Part shown: one piece after another, positions 23,797 to 35,600 of the stretch
Layout: each line of letters opens with the position of its first letter
How positions within the stretch are numbered: position 1 is the first letter of the stretch
Origin: Lepidostoma basale
Taxonomy: Eukaryota > Arthropoda > Insecta > Trichoptera > Lepidostomatidae
Assembly: GCA_022606425.2 (NCBI GenBank)
Contig: JAHDVF020000499.1
Location: 1 to 64,000 of the forward strand
Direction of reading: 5' to 3'
DNA length: 64,000 nt
Made by a program: the position numbers and the translations under genes
Notes under the pieces: model-generated
The model's database searches: none
What the model was told of the DNA's origin: nothing
Seen by the model: only the letters and a program-made list of their open reading frames with translations

Positions 23797-24173
23797 AATC
23801 AATTGTATCTCAATAGAGACGAAGATGCAAATTCAAAACTGAATATGGTTGATATTGTTGATCGCGAGATCTCCAGGCGGTTTCTAGCAATGCGCTAAAT
23901 GGCGGTAGCCTTTCACATTGCGTTAAAAAGACCTTCTGCTTAATTCTTAAAATACAATCTTCATAGATGGCGTTGCAGATTAACATATATACAACTTCCA
24001 AAAATTTGTCAGACATGGTGGTCATAAGAAAAAAATGTGGAATGGGGAATATTGTATTACATAAAGCGTGCGCTTAACCCAACCAATGACAGGTCATAAG
24101 TCCTATAAACACCTCGATCAACCATATTCTCTTTCCAATTTACATCTTCGTCTCTATTGAGATACAATTGATT
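23797..24173. mobile_element. 377-bp MITE-like element with ~57-bp inverted ends
   Basis: The left arm (23797-23853) and right arm (24117-24173) are near-perfect inverted repeats, containing GTATCTCAATAGAGACGAAG when read inward, and diverge only near the inner end. The 260-bp centre has no real gene; the frame inside (23810-24025) is largely arm sequence. No clear target duplication is visible because the CAATTG at both edges is itself part of the inverted repeat. The family is unknown. Confidence 0.85.
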
Positions 24174-24307
24174 CTTGAAATATTTTAGTTTTTTGATTGG
24201 AGCATTCAAAAATACACTCATAAAAATGTGACATTAAGACATAAAAATGTGACATACAGTAGTATTAATTGTTTCAGTTTCAATCCTAGGGATTGGTATG
24301 CAGCAAA

Positions 24308-24705
24308 GTGTAAGATTTATAGAGTATGTGTGGTAGATCGATATACGACAGAATCTCAAATGCTGATATAAGAAAGGAATGTAGAACGGAAGAAGGTATT
24401 TTGAACATAATTATGAAAGGATCGCTGCGATGGTTTGGACATATGGAACGCATGGATGGAGAAAGAATGGTTGTGAAATTATACATTGATGATGTAAATG
24501 GAGTACGGAGTCGAGGCAGATCGAGGAAAACATGGCATGACCAAATTAATCAAATTTTAAAGGTTGGTCATGTTAGAAGTCAGAGGAATCGATGTGCGTG
24601 TATGACTCGTTGTATGAATGTGGAAGGGAAGCTAGAGAGTGTGGCGGTCCATTCTCTCTGCCAACCCCTACGTGGAAACGGCGTGATGGTTTGTTTGTCA
24701 GATTT
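24308..24705 (+). pseudogene. LINE family A (A7), GTTT-tail subfamily
   Basis: An open reading stretch gives [83 protein letters not shown], and then the 3' end with GATGGTTTGTTTGTC in place of GTTA repeats. It matches 58865-59756, also GTTT-tailed, better than the GTTA copies. 5'-truncated near 24308, before the catalytic core. Confidence 0.88.
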
Positions 24706-24879
24706 GTTGGTTCTTGGGATGTCAATTGTGCTGGTTACTTTAATGTGGTAGTTTTCTGTTGCTTATCACATTTATGTATACAACATGCTATTTTTACCAA
24801 ATTACCGTGTATTTTATTAACTTTTGATTCTCATTCCATGAGATATTTACCTTTTATTGTATATCATCATTTTTATTTT

Positions 24880-24966
24880 CAAGTGAATTCTATCAGACCA
24901 AAGACAATGTGATTTTTTCAAACTGTCATCGTCGGGAATCGGGAATCTGGCACAAAGGCCATCGAT
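24880..24966 (-). repeat. tRNA-derived SINE fragment (T3)
   Basis: Partial copy: CAGACCAAAGACAATGTGA, a scrambled B-box region (CGTCGGGAATCGGGAATC) and GGCACAAAGGCCATCG at the A-box end. It carries an internal deletion relative to T4. Confidence 0.7.
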
Positions 24967-25312
24967 ACGGAAGGTAGTATAAGTTAAGTATTATTTCAAA
25001 ATTTCATTATCGATGCTTTCTAATACACTAAGAAACTAATACTTTTTTATAGTACTGGAACTAAGGATTTTAAATCATTAGTGTTAGTATTTTTTAAAAC
25101 ACTTTTCATTAATCGCATAAATATAAGTTATAATGTAGAAGGGACCAAGTCATGTCCATGGTTGTCCAGGTATTCTTTTGGATTAGAAGCCAAGCGTTTT
25201 GTTACCTAAACCGCTACTCGGATTTATACAGAACATTATCTGAGTCCTTTGTAATTATGATGGTTGTAAATGCCGTTCAATATTTAGATTATATAGAAAA
25301 CATATATTTCTT

Positions 25313-25450
25313 GTGGCATATCACGTTTCTCCGACGTTGGCAATCACTTATGTAAAGGCTTCTCTGTCTTGCGCCGCCCGCAATATCTTCCCTACGATCC
25401 TTATTCCAGTAAAATATTTGATGTTGCTCAGCCAAGCCTTTGGCCAGGAT
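25313..25450 (-). pseudogene. LINE family C fragment
   Basis: Minus strand reads remnants of LSNIKYFTGIRIVGKILRAAQ.. and ..VIANVGET, aligned to the C-terminal end of the family at 3925-4000 on the same strand. Very short and decayed. Confidence 0.6.
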
Positions 25451-25826
25451 CTCGTCACCCAACTTAATTATTTCACTGACGTCATCATTTATTTAGTGTA
25501 TCGAATATCATTTAAAAACATTAACCATAAACTTAGCTGTTTTTTTTAAATTTTATTAACATAAAATATGATTTTCAAATACATTTTATTACGCGATTTG
25601 AATAAATCAATGCTAGTAATGATTGAGTTTATACGTTATATACGAAATTCAAGCTACTCCCTTTTATGATGTTTTTCCATGTACTGTTATAAATTGTATT
25701 TAAAAACTTTTGTTTATTTTACCATCCAAACCCACTTTTATCATTTTGTATACTTTTAGATTTTAAGATTGTAAGCTATTTAAACTGTTAATGAATAAAC
25801 TTTATTTTTTGTATTTTATTTTACGC

Positions 25827-25862
25827 GACAGCTATTTCATCATCCAATGTTGACATCATCAG
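25827..25862 (-). other. hammerhead-like motif, most complete core
   Basis: On the minus strand CTGATGA (25862-25856), a short pairing region, GAAA (25838-25835), TAGCTG and GTC (25829-25827) occur in the order of a hammerhead ribozyme: core, stem II, GAAA, stem III, cleavage triplet. One extra base follows CUGAUGA, and I could not find a helix I partner. Suggestive only. Confidence 0.35.
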
Positions 25863-26525
25863 ATGTTACAGGTGTTTCGGCTAAAGCAATGAACTATTTA
25901 ATTAAGGTATTTAAGCTAACATCGGCAGCCCAAGCATTTATAAAAAAAAATAAAAAAATATAACTACATTTTTAAAGATGTATTAAATTCAACGAATATA
26001 TATTATATAAAAAATATACACGACACTATCTACTATAAGATTATTGAATTTCAGGTCCTCTACATGGATGTTTCTATGGTACTTGACTATCACAAGAGTA
26101 CGCCCCTGCTAAAAGTACTCTTCTCTTATTAACGAAAACATCTCCTCGTGAACACGCTAACTATTTTATCACTTCATAATATTGCTTGAGGAATTTTTAT
26201 TCACTCGCTTTGGTGTTGGAAATATCCTTTAAGTAGCAGGTACCCGATAGTTATGTAAGCACTTATTAAAACTAATACACGCAACACCCCGTTATGTAAG
26301 CGCCACATTACATGTAGCGTGTACTTATGATTACAAGAATATCTATTATAAATTCCTATAAAGATATCTTGTAACAATTATTTACATTTAAAGATTCCTA
26401 CACAAGTCTATATATACCCAAAATATTCTTAAACTAGGAAAAAAAAACATAATGTGTTATTACATCGAAAAAAACATAATGTGTTATTACATTATGTGCT
26501 AAATTAAAAAAACGGTTGATACGTG

Positions 26526-26840
26526 GAACATAAATTAAATAGGCAATATGTGCACCATCTAAAAATAACATTTTGTGTTAAATGGTTTTTATTTTGTTAT
26601 TTCATTTTATATCATTGTATTTTATATTATTTGTTTTAGATTTATTTTGTGGGTGTTGGACGATCGAAGTGTGCGCGGGAGATGCCTATTGGTGGCGATA
26701 AGGTTCGCAACCCATCACACCGCGTCTCCCGCGGAGCGAAAAGAGAAGGATGGAGTGCCGCATCAGTAAAAGTGTGACAATCCATTCTTTCTGCCTACCC
26801 TTTCGGGGAGACGGCGTGATGGTTAATTAGTTAGTTAGTT
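26526..26840 (+). mobile_element. short non-coding element S, copy S2 (near full length)
   Basis: Starts GAACATAAATTAAATAGG, as copy S4 does, continues TGTGCACCATCTAAAAATAA, then a T-rich segment, GATCGAAGTGTGCGCGGG, the hairpin domain, and the LINE A-like 3' end with (GTTA)n. About 315 bp. The hairpin has one disrupted pair (GATA instead of GATG). No obvious target duplication. Confidence 0.85.
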
Positions 26841-27350
26841 TTGTTAAACTAAACTGTCGTTTACAAATTTGTATACGTTTTTGTATTTTTATATCAATAA
26901 ATCCAGTTTTTTGTTGTTGTTGTTATGAAATGATTTGCTTTTTGAAGATTCAGCAAAAAAAAATTTTTTTTTGTTAAAATTCGCGGATATATTGTTTTTC
27001 CTTGTTTTTTCCGACGTTTGGACACTCATACTGAAGACGGTGACTTTGAGTAATATGTGCAGCAACACTTTTTTGTGAAATTTCGTGAAGGTCTTGTTTT
27101 TTTTTCAATGACTTCAACGAAATTACTGGAGTAATGATTTTTCGTGAATTGCTAACGTAACATAATTATTGCTCCATTTTATTTTATTTTTTTCCATTTT
27201 TGGGGTGCTATAGTACTATTTGTTTCACGAGTGAAACCACCTGTACTGGCGGTGTAAAGAAAGGTAGTAGGTACTCTTCGAAATAAAACCAGATGATGGT
27301 TAGAAATTTTTAATGTAAGTTCTACAGTGGGCTCAATATATTATTGTAAC

Positions 27351-27388
27351 ACCTGATGATGTCAACATAGGTTGATGACACAAAGTTT
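27351..27388 (+). other. hammerhead-like motif (CTGATGA, decayed GAAA)
   Basis: CTGATGA at 27353-27359 followed by TGTCAACATAGGTTGATGACA, which can pair with itself; the expected GAAA reads CAAAG. Downstream GTGTTTCGGCCAAAACAATGG is shared with the element around 25870. Confidence 0.3.
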
Positions 27389-27479
27389 TTTAATTCAAAC
27401 TTTATAATGTTAAAGTATCATAGTGTTTCGGCCAAAACAATGGACTATTTAAACAAAATAAATTTGACATCGGAAATCC

Positions 27480-28735
27480 TACATACCCGTAGATTCATCG
27501 TGTCGACTCTCCGCGACTAACTCGGACATCAACAAGTAAGTCTATCAACGGCCATATCTAACTATTTGTTACTCGGCATTCTTATTGGCCGGCAAAGGGT
27601 TCGCACTAACTAACAAGGGCGAAGTCTGGTAGTGGCCGTCCTCGGCGGCGAAGGGGCACGGTCGTAGGGCTCAGCATTCCGAAGCTCGAGGACCAATGGT
27701 CATAAATCTACCGGGTTCCCAGATTTCGTTCCAGGCCAGGCATGGGATCCATGTACTCTATTGAGTATCTGAGTTTCCTTCCCGGAGTCAGAATCTGTGA
27801 GCGTCAGTTTGTTATCGAAGTATCAGCCCGGAGGCTATGACTCCGCGTCTTATATAAGATGGTTCATTTGTGACTGAACTATGATTGAGGTTTGGTAGGA
27901 TGGATTTAGGAGAATGTTGTGGGTCAAGTCGACTCGTTGCCCGTAGGCGTCTGACGTGCGGAGTGGCAACTACCGGCGTTGTGTAGTGTCAGGGCGTTGG
28001 GGCGGAGGCCTCGGTCCGTGTCGCTGCACAGAAGGTACAGATCGCCGTATGTAGATTTCGGAACTTAAACTGCTGGCGCGATAAAGCATGTGTTGGTAGT
28101 ACTAGAGGAATGGGTATGCTGTCCTTGTGCGATACCGGTATGATGGGGGAAGTACTTTTAGTAGGACAACGAAGGCGGTAATGACTGCGGCGTCGAAATG
28201 GTAGCTGGGCAATGAAGATAGGGGCTAGTGTGGATGCTGATTCGGCCTGTAGCCGTGGTCGCAGCACAGGAGGTGAGGGCCTTTCTTGATGGCAGGCGAA
28301 TTGAGAATAGAATCTCGTGAAGACGCCGGTCAGTGTCCACGTGGCCGACTTGGCGGCGGAGCGAGCGGGGCACGCCGGCGCCCAGGACGTGCGTCCGCGG
28401 CCGCGTGCGGGGCGAGAAATATCTGCCGCTGCGTGCGGTTGTACAATCAGAGGCGAGGGGTCACCTTATATAAAGGTTTAGTACCCTTAGATTTTACGAT
28501 GGCAGCGTTATTTTGGTGTACGTATGAATTAACTTTGTAATGATAGCGCTGCGCACGATAATATTCGGAACCACTCGTTTGGGAACCGACAGCGAGCGGT
28601 TCGGAGGAATCTTGCGGCTATGCAATCGTCTATCTTCGGAATCACACATTGGGCTGGCGCCATCTTGTCGGATATCCTGCGTAGCCTGTACGTACCGAAT
28701 AAAGAATTGTATGGTGCACATGTCAATATATTATA
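27480..28735. other. unexplained 1.25-kb GC-rich island
   Basis: By far the largest GC-rich stretch, with abrupt edges, CpG-rich at 28320-28450. Plus strand: TATA-like TTATATAAAGG at about 28467-28477 and AATAAAG at about 28698. Minus strand: an arginine/proline-rich frame (27989-28267) and, in another frame near 27600-27690, the peptide FGMLSPTTVPLRRRGRPLPD. No RT, integrase or host domain is recognisable. It could be the 5' portion of a retroelement on the minus strand, an LTR, or a promoter/CpG island of a host gene. Confidence 0.45.
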
Positions 28736-31248
28736 ATTTTTCTAAAATTCCCCCTTTTGTATAGTTATATTGTTTTAAGAAATTGCAAAATTGATTATAT
28801 TAACGTCTACGTATAGATAGGTATAAATAATTTTATCAGTTTATTGCTAAATCAAAAAAAACATATATTATCAGGGATGAATTCGATTAGGTTAAGCTAT
28901 TTAGAAGTCCGAAAATATATGTTATAAAATTGAAGCGATCTCTGCATGGTGAAAGGACTATTAGTTTTCTGTTTGTAGATCTAAAGACCGGATGTAGACG
29001 AATAAGTTATGTGGCAGATATGGATGAAGGTCATTAATACTGGACGAGGGAAGGAAAACGATTTAATTTTTCTTCGTATTTTTCAGTTAATCCTCCCACC
29101 CTTAGAATTTCCAAATATTTCAGATTATTCTTTAATTAAAATAGAAAGAATTTTGCGGATTGTTAGATTGCAACAATGCATGAAATTTACTAAATTACTT
29201 ACATTTTAAGCTGTTAATTATATGTACTTTTTAAAATTTATTGAAATAAATTATTTTATTGTGGATAATCATTTCAAACGTGAAATTTAAGCGTAATTTA
29301 TCTACTATAATTATTTTAGTTTGACATTAGAGCATAATGAATTTATTCAGTGATCTAAAATAATCTATTGTCGAGAAGAGAGAACAACAGAAATAATAAA
29401 ATTATTCCTGGGCACTCCAACGCCCTTGTTCCTGATAATAAACAATCCACAATGATTATTTCAAACCGCTCGGAATCGCCATGTTACCGAACTCATTTCC
29501 TTACTTTAATTAATTTATCCGAGTGATTTTTCATTTTTCATTATTCTTGAAAGACTGTGGAGTTCTTCGGTATGAAGAAAGTTCAAGGTTCAAAGTTTTC
29601 ACTAAAAGTTTCCAAGTTTTCACGCCATTGGTAATCCCTTTATCGCCACCCCGCCCGCTCTCGCGATTGCTTCATTCGACGGCGAACACATTTATGGAGA
29701 TGTAGACGAGTCTGTTAAAAATGTCAAAAGCACTTCAACTTTATAATTTTTAGCATAACAATTAAGTTTTCAGCTTGATATTGAAAAGAAAACAGGAAGC
29801 GTGAGACAGTTAATATTACTTAATAATATTTCCACTTTTTAATACTTTCGAAATTCGTACTCACGTTTTTGGTTCTACCGAATCATTTACTATTCATATT
29901 TTCCATTCGCTTTTGTATAAAAATACGATCTGAATTTATTTTAAACATATTCTTGAAAAAAAAAACATTGTTTGTGATTTTTATTTTTCCAGTTAGCACA
30001 TTTCATCATTTCAATTGGGAATGATCATTTGCACTACATTAATGTATAATAATTGCACTAACTTTTAAATCCAGTATATTCTACAAAATGGCGAATATGA
30101 TATTTGCCTATTGTTGGAAATCCTTTGTATCTCCCTGTTAGCTTTAATAACAAGAAGTTTATCCTTTTTAGAAACTAGCTGTATTATTTTCGTTACAATT
30201 AAAACGTATCGTTTACAATATTCCAAAATATTTCCTATGCAAAATCTGGGTTTGGACCGGGATGAGAGGTGTGGAGGAGCTGTTTTTTGATGCCTAGGAT
30301 AGTCATGATCCCTAATGATCGTCAACGTCGGGGAACCCCACAGAACACATAGAGATACGAAATTAATATTATTTTTTATTAAATTAAATATTAATTTTAC
30401 AGGTAACAATAGAGCCAATATTAAATCCTAATGTATCTCGATTACATTTAATCCAATTGATTAGAAAATGAATAATCATAACTTAATTTTTTTTTTAATA
30501 GCGTTAAAGACGAACATGCGTTTTTTTAAGTATTTATTTCGCTGAGAATTTCTTTTAAAATAGTCAGAACACTAAATACATCATGTAATTTAAATAATAT
30601 TTATTTATACATTAATACAATTTTAGAAGTCAATTACAAGGACTCCTTACAAAAGGAAGAATATTCATATTTTGATTTATGTGGTTTATGGAATAATGAA
30701 AAAGGGTCATTATAATAACACCAGACATAAATACGTTTCAAAATCAACTATTGCTCTTCTATGTTAAGCAAGCATTCTGTTTTCTTTGCCATCGGGGCAG
30801 ACAAAGTGTCACTTGGTCAAGATTTAGTGAGCAGATCTGAATTCCAGATATCCCCGACCTTCACAAAGGTACCCCGCCCCTGCGCTCTGTTTTACGACCT
30901 TCATAGATTTAGCAAGGGCGAAACTTGTGTAATATAGCGAATTGAGATTACGAGCCCACTGATATATTGAACGGTTCGTTAAGTAACGTTAGCCTGCTTA
31001 ACCAAGAATTTTGACACAATTTGATTTGTGCGAACAGAAACTTAATCATATGTACCAACGGCGTATTATACACGCGTGTATCCCGATCGACGCCGGCACA
31101 ATGGAGGGTACGTTTGGTGCGAGCTCGAGTACACAATAAGACGCCAGCTTTGCAGGCTTGTAATGTTTATAAACTTACCGGCGTTATTTCAATCATTCGT
31201 AATCATACAGGAAACGAAGAAAAATTAGGCACCTAATATGTGATGTGG
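28736..31248. other. spacer, no gene called
   Basis: AT-rich. A reverse frame at 30065-30418 (117 codons) contains LCVLWGSPTLTIIRDHDYPR. The surrounding plus strand (TTTGGACCGGGATGAGAGG, near 30250) resembles a LINE tail, so this is probably a repeat and not a gene. 29630-29705 and 30780-30960 are GC-richer without recognised content. Confidence 0.35.
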
Positions 31249-31431
31249 CACTTTTATATTTTGTTATTACAGAACTTAATTTTGTTTTATCAAACTAACC
31301 GGTTTCGCTCCCGTTGGAGCTTGTCAGGGTTTCAAAAATAAACTAAACGATATAGAAAGAAACATCATTAGGAATTTTTGGTCGGTTTGATAAAACAAAA
31401 TAAAGTGTTGAAAAAACAAAACATAAAAGTG
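31249..31431. repeat. fold-back repeat with hammerhead-like loop
   Basis: Arms of about 50 bp (31249-31302 and 31380-31431) are imperfect inverted repeats containing TTTTGTTTTATCAAAC. Inside, on the minus strand, CTGACAA, GCTCC, AACG, GGAGC, GAAA follow each other without gaps (31327 to 31303): a 5-bp stem bracketed by the two hammerhead core blocks, with one core change (G8 to A). Confidence 0.75.
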
Positions 31432-33159
31432 TTTTCAATTATCGTTTAATTAAAAAAAATATATTTCGAGTATTAAGGAAAATACTCGACGAATTATTAG
31501 AAAAAATATTTCAAACACTTGTTTTGTCATCGTTTTAATTGAAAAAAAACTGGATAGCAATTAATCAAGATGAAGAGTGTCCGTCTTTAACCTATGATTA
31601 AATCAACCTTAGCTATAAAACTTCGATTTGATAAAATCTGTCTCAAAAGCTTTATTAATCATTAAAACAATAAGTAATGGCAATCGAGTATTCCGAGGCA
31701 AGCGAAAGTCAAACGATCAATTAACATGGACCCATTCCTGTCAGGTACATGCACGAGAGTGTTTCGCAAAATTCCAAGGGGCAGAAGGATGGATCCATGA
31801 CGGAATTCTTGAGAAGGTATTCAGAATATGTGTTTTATGGAACATTGCTAGGGACGTGAACTTTTATGAATACGTACGCGTTGAATTATAACAATAATAA
31901 AGGTATTTTTATCACGTCATACACGATCATTAAATGATATCCAGAACGACAAATTGCTCGCCAGTGCAATGCTGGCTTTAGATGTGCTTATCGGTTCTAA
32001 TCGATGGTATAATATGAAATACAGTTAGCAATTGAGTTTATGAAATTAACACTTTATTTATGTCGCATCAAAGACCTAAAATTTTTGGCAAATGAACAAC
32101 TTTAATAAAGCTACCGAGGTCCTAAATGAAACATTTAGATTTCTGTATAATATATATGGAAAAATAATAGTTATTAGGCAGATAATATTAATTTAATTCT
32201 ATTGTGCATGGAATTATTATGGATTTATACAACTGTCTTTTTTAATTCACAACTAACAGGTGTTGCTGGTTACAGATCTTTTGAGTGCAATTTTATTTTT
32301 TATCACTTTTCTATTTATTTAGAAAATTACTATGTTTTTGTTTGGTATACTGTACCGAAGAAGCTCGTTACAGAAATTGATTATGTTAATAATTCAGAAG
32401 TGTTAAACAAACAAATTATCATTGACAACTCAAAGCATTTTACTTTTAAATGTATTTTCACAGAAAGCCAGAAATAAAAGTTCCAGAAAGACGCGACTAG
32501 CGGATAGTTTTTAGTGCTGTAACTTTTCCAACAGTTCCAAACTAGTAGAAAATATTTATGAAAGTTTGTTTTTAAAACAAGTAGAAGTATTCTATTAAGT
32601 AAGCTATTCGTTAACTCGGCTATTGATTTGGGAAACAGAGTACAAAACGTTGAGTAGGTAAATGTTCCAAGCCCTTTCTCCCAATACGTACCTTGTTATT
32701 CGGTTTGTATGTAAACCAACTCTTTGAACTACGTACAACAAATAAATCAAACGGATAGTGCAATTTTTCCTAAATTCCTTGACTGGGTAACTCATTGAAC
32801 CCATTTCTCTGTCAGCTCGCTTGGTATCTGGGATACAGAGAGACCAAAATAAATGTATACAAAACTTTCTTATTTACTTTCCGACCTACAAACGCATTCT
32901 TTCTTGCGACCCAAATAAACTATCCATATATTTTTTAAACTACACAAGTTTAAAAATCATGTGCCATGTTGTATTCTACAAAATTATTATATTATGATTC
33001 GCATTGTTTTCTCCAACTTGTTTAACCCCATCAATAAATGAATTGACTCAATTGTTTTAAATTCAGTTTAACAACCAAATTTGTTATTTGGCATAACTAA
33101 ACAATAATTGTGGAATGAAGCTATTACTTGGTGGTTTGACATATTTAAAATTAGAATCA
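31432..33159. other. spacer, no gene called
   Basis: AT-rich. An open stretch at 31628-31891 (87 codons) has no recognisable domain; I cannot tell whether it is an exon, and leave it uncalled. Another at 32202-32477 looks random. Confidence 0.35.
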
Positions 33160-33380
33160 AACACTTTTATAACGTTGTATAAAACCACTTTATTTTGATT
33201 CAGGAGCGCCAACCGGTTTCACTCCGTAACGAGCTTTGTCAGGGCTATACACAAACTTTTTTTTAAGGGCTATACACAAACAGTTTGTGTATAGCCCTGA
33301 CGAAGCTCGTTACAGAGTGAAACCTGTTGGCGCTCCTGACTCAAAATAAAGTGGTTTTATACAACGTTATAAAAGTGTTT
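33160..33380. repeat. ~220-bp fold-back palindrome with duplicated centre
   Basis: Arms of ~95 bp (33160-33254, 33283-33380) are inverted repeats at about 95% identity, starting AACACTTTTATAACGTTG. The centre holds a second copy of AGGGCTATACACAAAC, making a perfect 16-bp hairpin with a one-base loop (33266-33298). The plus-strand right arm has CTGACGA (33297-33303), GCTC...GAGT and GAAA (33319-33322), a hammerhead-like arrangement; the left arm carries the same on the minus strand. Confidence 0.92.
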
Positions 33381-34396
33381 AATTATAATTTTCAATAACT
33401 GTATTTGTTTTAACCTGTGATTACTTTTAAAATACAACATTCAAATCTTGAACTGTTAAAGCGAAAAAGCTAATAAATTATTTTTGTACTTTTTTTCCTA
33501 ATATTTCCTAAATATAATTATTTTTGGTCTTTTTTTCCTAATATTTCCGTGAAATTATTTAAGTTTCACTCAAAAGCTGTGTTGCGGATGCTTGTTTAAT
33601 TATAAAAAAAATCAAATAATTTGTTGACGTAATATTTACATTACGGAATCCTTGGATCATTTTGTAACAGGTACTAAATATTATTATAAGTTGTGAAATT
33701 GTTGGATTGTGTTGGTGTGTACAAAGTTTTTGGTTATTCTGTGTTTCCCAGTTCTAATATTATTTATGTCAGAAAGGATTCGTCCAACGGATTAGCGTTA
33801 TTCCCCGGCGATTTCCCGGAATCCAAGCAACCACCTAGATAGCAGGAACACACCTCAGATATCATTTGGGAGCTCACACAATTTAAGGCCCGAATCTGTT
33901 TTGGATAATTGTGTAATAAATACTATTGTTATAATATCAAACAACACCGTCCCAACATCCCATTACTGTTTACTAATGATCTCTTTATGGATACACCTTT
34001 ATTATGAACGTTTATGGTATATAATTCATACAATGGTATAAGTAGGTATTTAATAAACTTAAGAACATAGTTTAAAAATATTAACATTATCCGATGTACT
34101 TAAAATTTTATCAAAACCAATCACTTAACAAACATTCAATTAAAAAATACATCTTTAATCTGGTAGAATTCGTGTGACAATAAAAATACCGATAGACAAG
34201 CTACCTAATACATGTTATGAGAATCAATAGCTTAACAAATGTACAAATCACCGGGAAACTTCCACATTAAAAAGGCCCAACTGGCATCGCAAGATGGTCC
34301 TTGGGATGCAATTTTAAGACTTTGCTGCAAACCAAATCTTAGGATTGAAACTTTAAAATACATATAATTATTATCTAGAAGTATTAATATGAAAAT
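33381..34396. other. spacer with a SINE tail fragment
   Basis: AT-rich. 34196-34232 (GCTACCTAATACATGTTATG, then AGAATCAATAG) matches the 3' end of the tRNA-derived SINE at 5300-5345. 33780-33900 is GC-richer, with nothing recognised. Confidence 0.4.
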
Positions 34397-34575
34397 TAAC
34401 TAACTAACTAAATATCACGCCGTCTCCCTGAAGGGGTAGGGAGAAAGAATAGACTGCCACACTTTTCTTTCCTGACATATTTCTCTCGATTCCTCAACAT
34501 TCATATATCGTGTCATGCATGCGCGTCGATTTCTCTGACTCCTCACGTGGCTGAGATTCAACATTTGATATATTA
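34397..34575 (-). pseudogene. LINE family A 3' fragment (A8)
   Basis: Minus strand: ..SATx[27 protein letters not shown], then the 3' hairpin (CCCCTTCAGGGAGACGGC) and GTTA tail. 5'-truncated at about 34575. The coding part is still largely open, so it is a relatively young copy. Confidence 0.85.
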
Positions 34576-35504
34576 TTTATAAGGATACAATAAAAAAGTT
34601 ATTTATTATTCAATTCCAGAAGGATCTTATAAAAGGTGCGGTTTTATATCTGTTATTTTAAAAAATAACCACGATTTTTTTTTATATTTATTAAATTGTT
34701 AGTTTTTGTCCTTAATTACCAACATAATTATATATTCTCTAACATAAAGTGATGTTGTTATTTTATATTTTGGGATATAATTAAATTCAAAACAGTTTAG
34801 CGATATATCTTTAATATTATTTTTAATGTTGGCAAATGCTATTACAGGATTAGAAGAAAATTAAATACAAATTTATACGTCACGAATAGCCTAGATTAAA
34901 CATATGACGGATGAGTGACAGATTAACAAGGCTAACGAAATCTGAATATAAAAGATGTCAACAGTAGGCAATGACAAATTACGTTCTTAGTAGATTTACT
35001 CAATATTAACTCGGCTAGATAGACTACACAGAATATGTATTTTGAACGAAATATTAAACAACCAAGTCACAATTTTTTACAAAGATTGTAAAGTATTTTA
35101 AAATAAATCATTTGAACTCGGGATCTATATTTATATTTTTAATGTATGAGAAAAGCGGTCTGTTTCTTCTAATATTATTAATATTCAATCAATTTATCGT
35201 GACAGAACTGCATTGATACGAATATATAGTATATCCGTTTATATGGCATGCCCCTATCTGATTTCAATTGAATGCGCTTCTAGTCGCTATTGGATGATGA
35301 ATTAATTTACCCTCTCGACAGTGAACGGCCGCCTGGTCTAATTCCTTCAATAACCCTATCGCTGATATTTTATTTTGCGACGTGTTTTTAAGTATATGTA
35401 TTTTCCTGATTATTATAACGGTCCTCATTGACTGACGATTTTTTATGCGACGCAACTGACGATTTTTTAAATATATTTTAATACTATTTTTTCTACTTTT
35501 GTGT
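34576..35504. other. AT-rich spacer, nothing recognised
   Basis: Short reverse frame 35264-35455 has no motif. Confidence 0.4.
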
Positions 35505-35600
35505 TTATTATGTCAACACGTTTCGAAAACTTTACGCCTTCAAATAGTTAATCCGATAATAAAGGTGTAAAACCTTAGAAACATGTTGATAAAATAAAAT
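35505..35600. repeat. fold-back repeat with hammerhead-like half
   Basis: ATGTCAACACGTTTC at 35511-35525 is the imperfect inverse of GAAACATGTTGATA near 35577-35591. Between them on the plus strand AAGGT...ACCTT forms a 5-bp stem just before AGAAACATGTT, like stem II plus GAAA of a hammerhead. The first core block reads GATAATA, so it is decayed. Confidence 0.6.

Noticed and set aside
31628..31891. 87-codon frame with Cys/His residues as an exon or zinc-binding protein
   Set aside because: Cys and His do not fall in a known spacing, and I see no clear splice signals at both ends; left uncalled.
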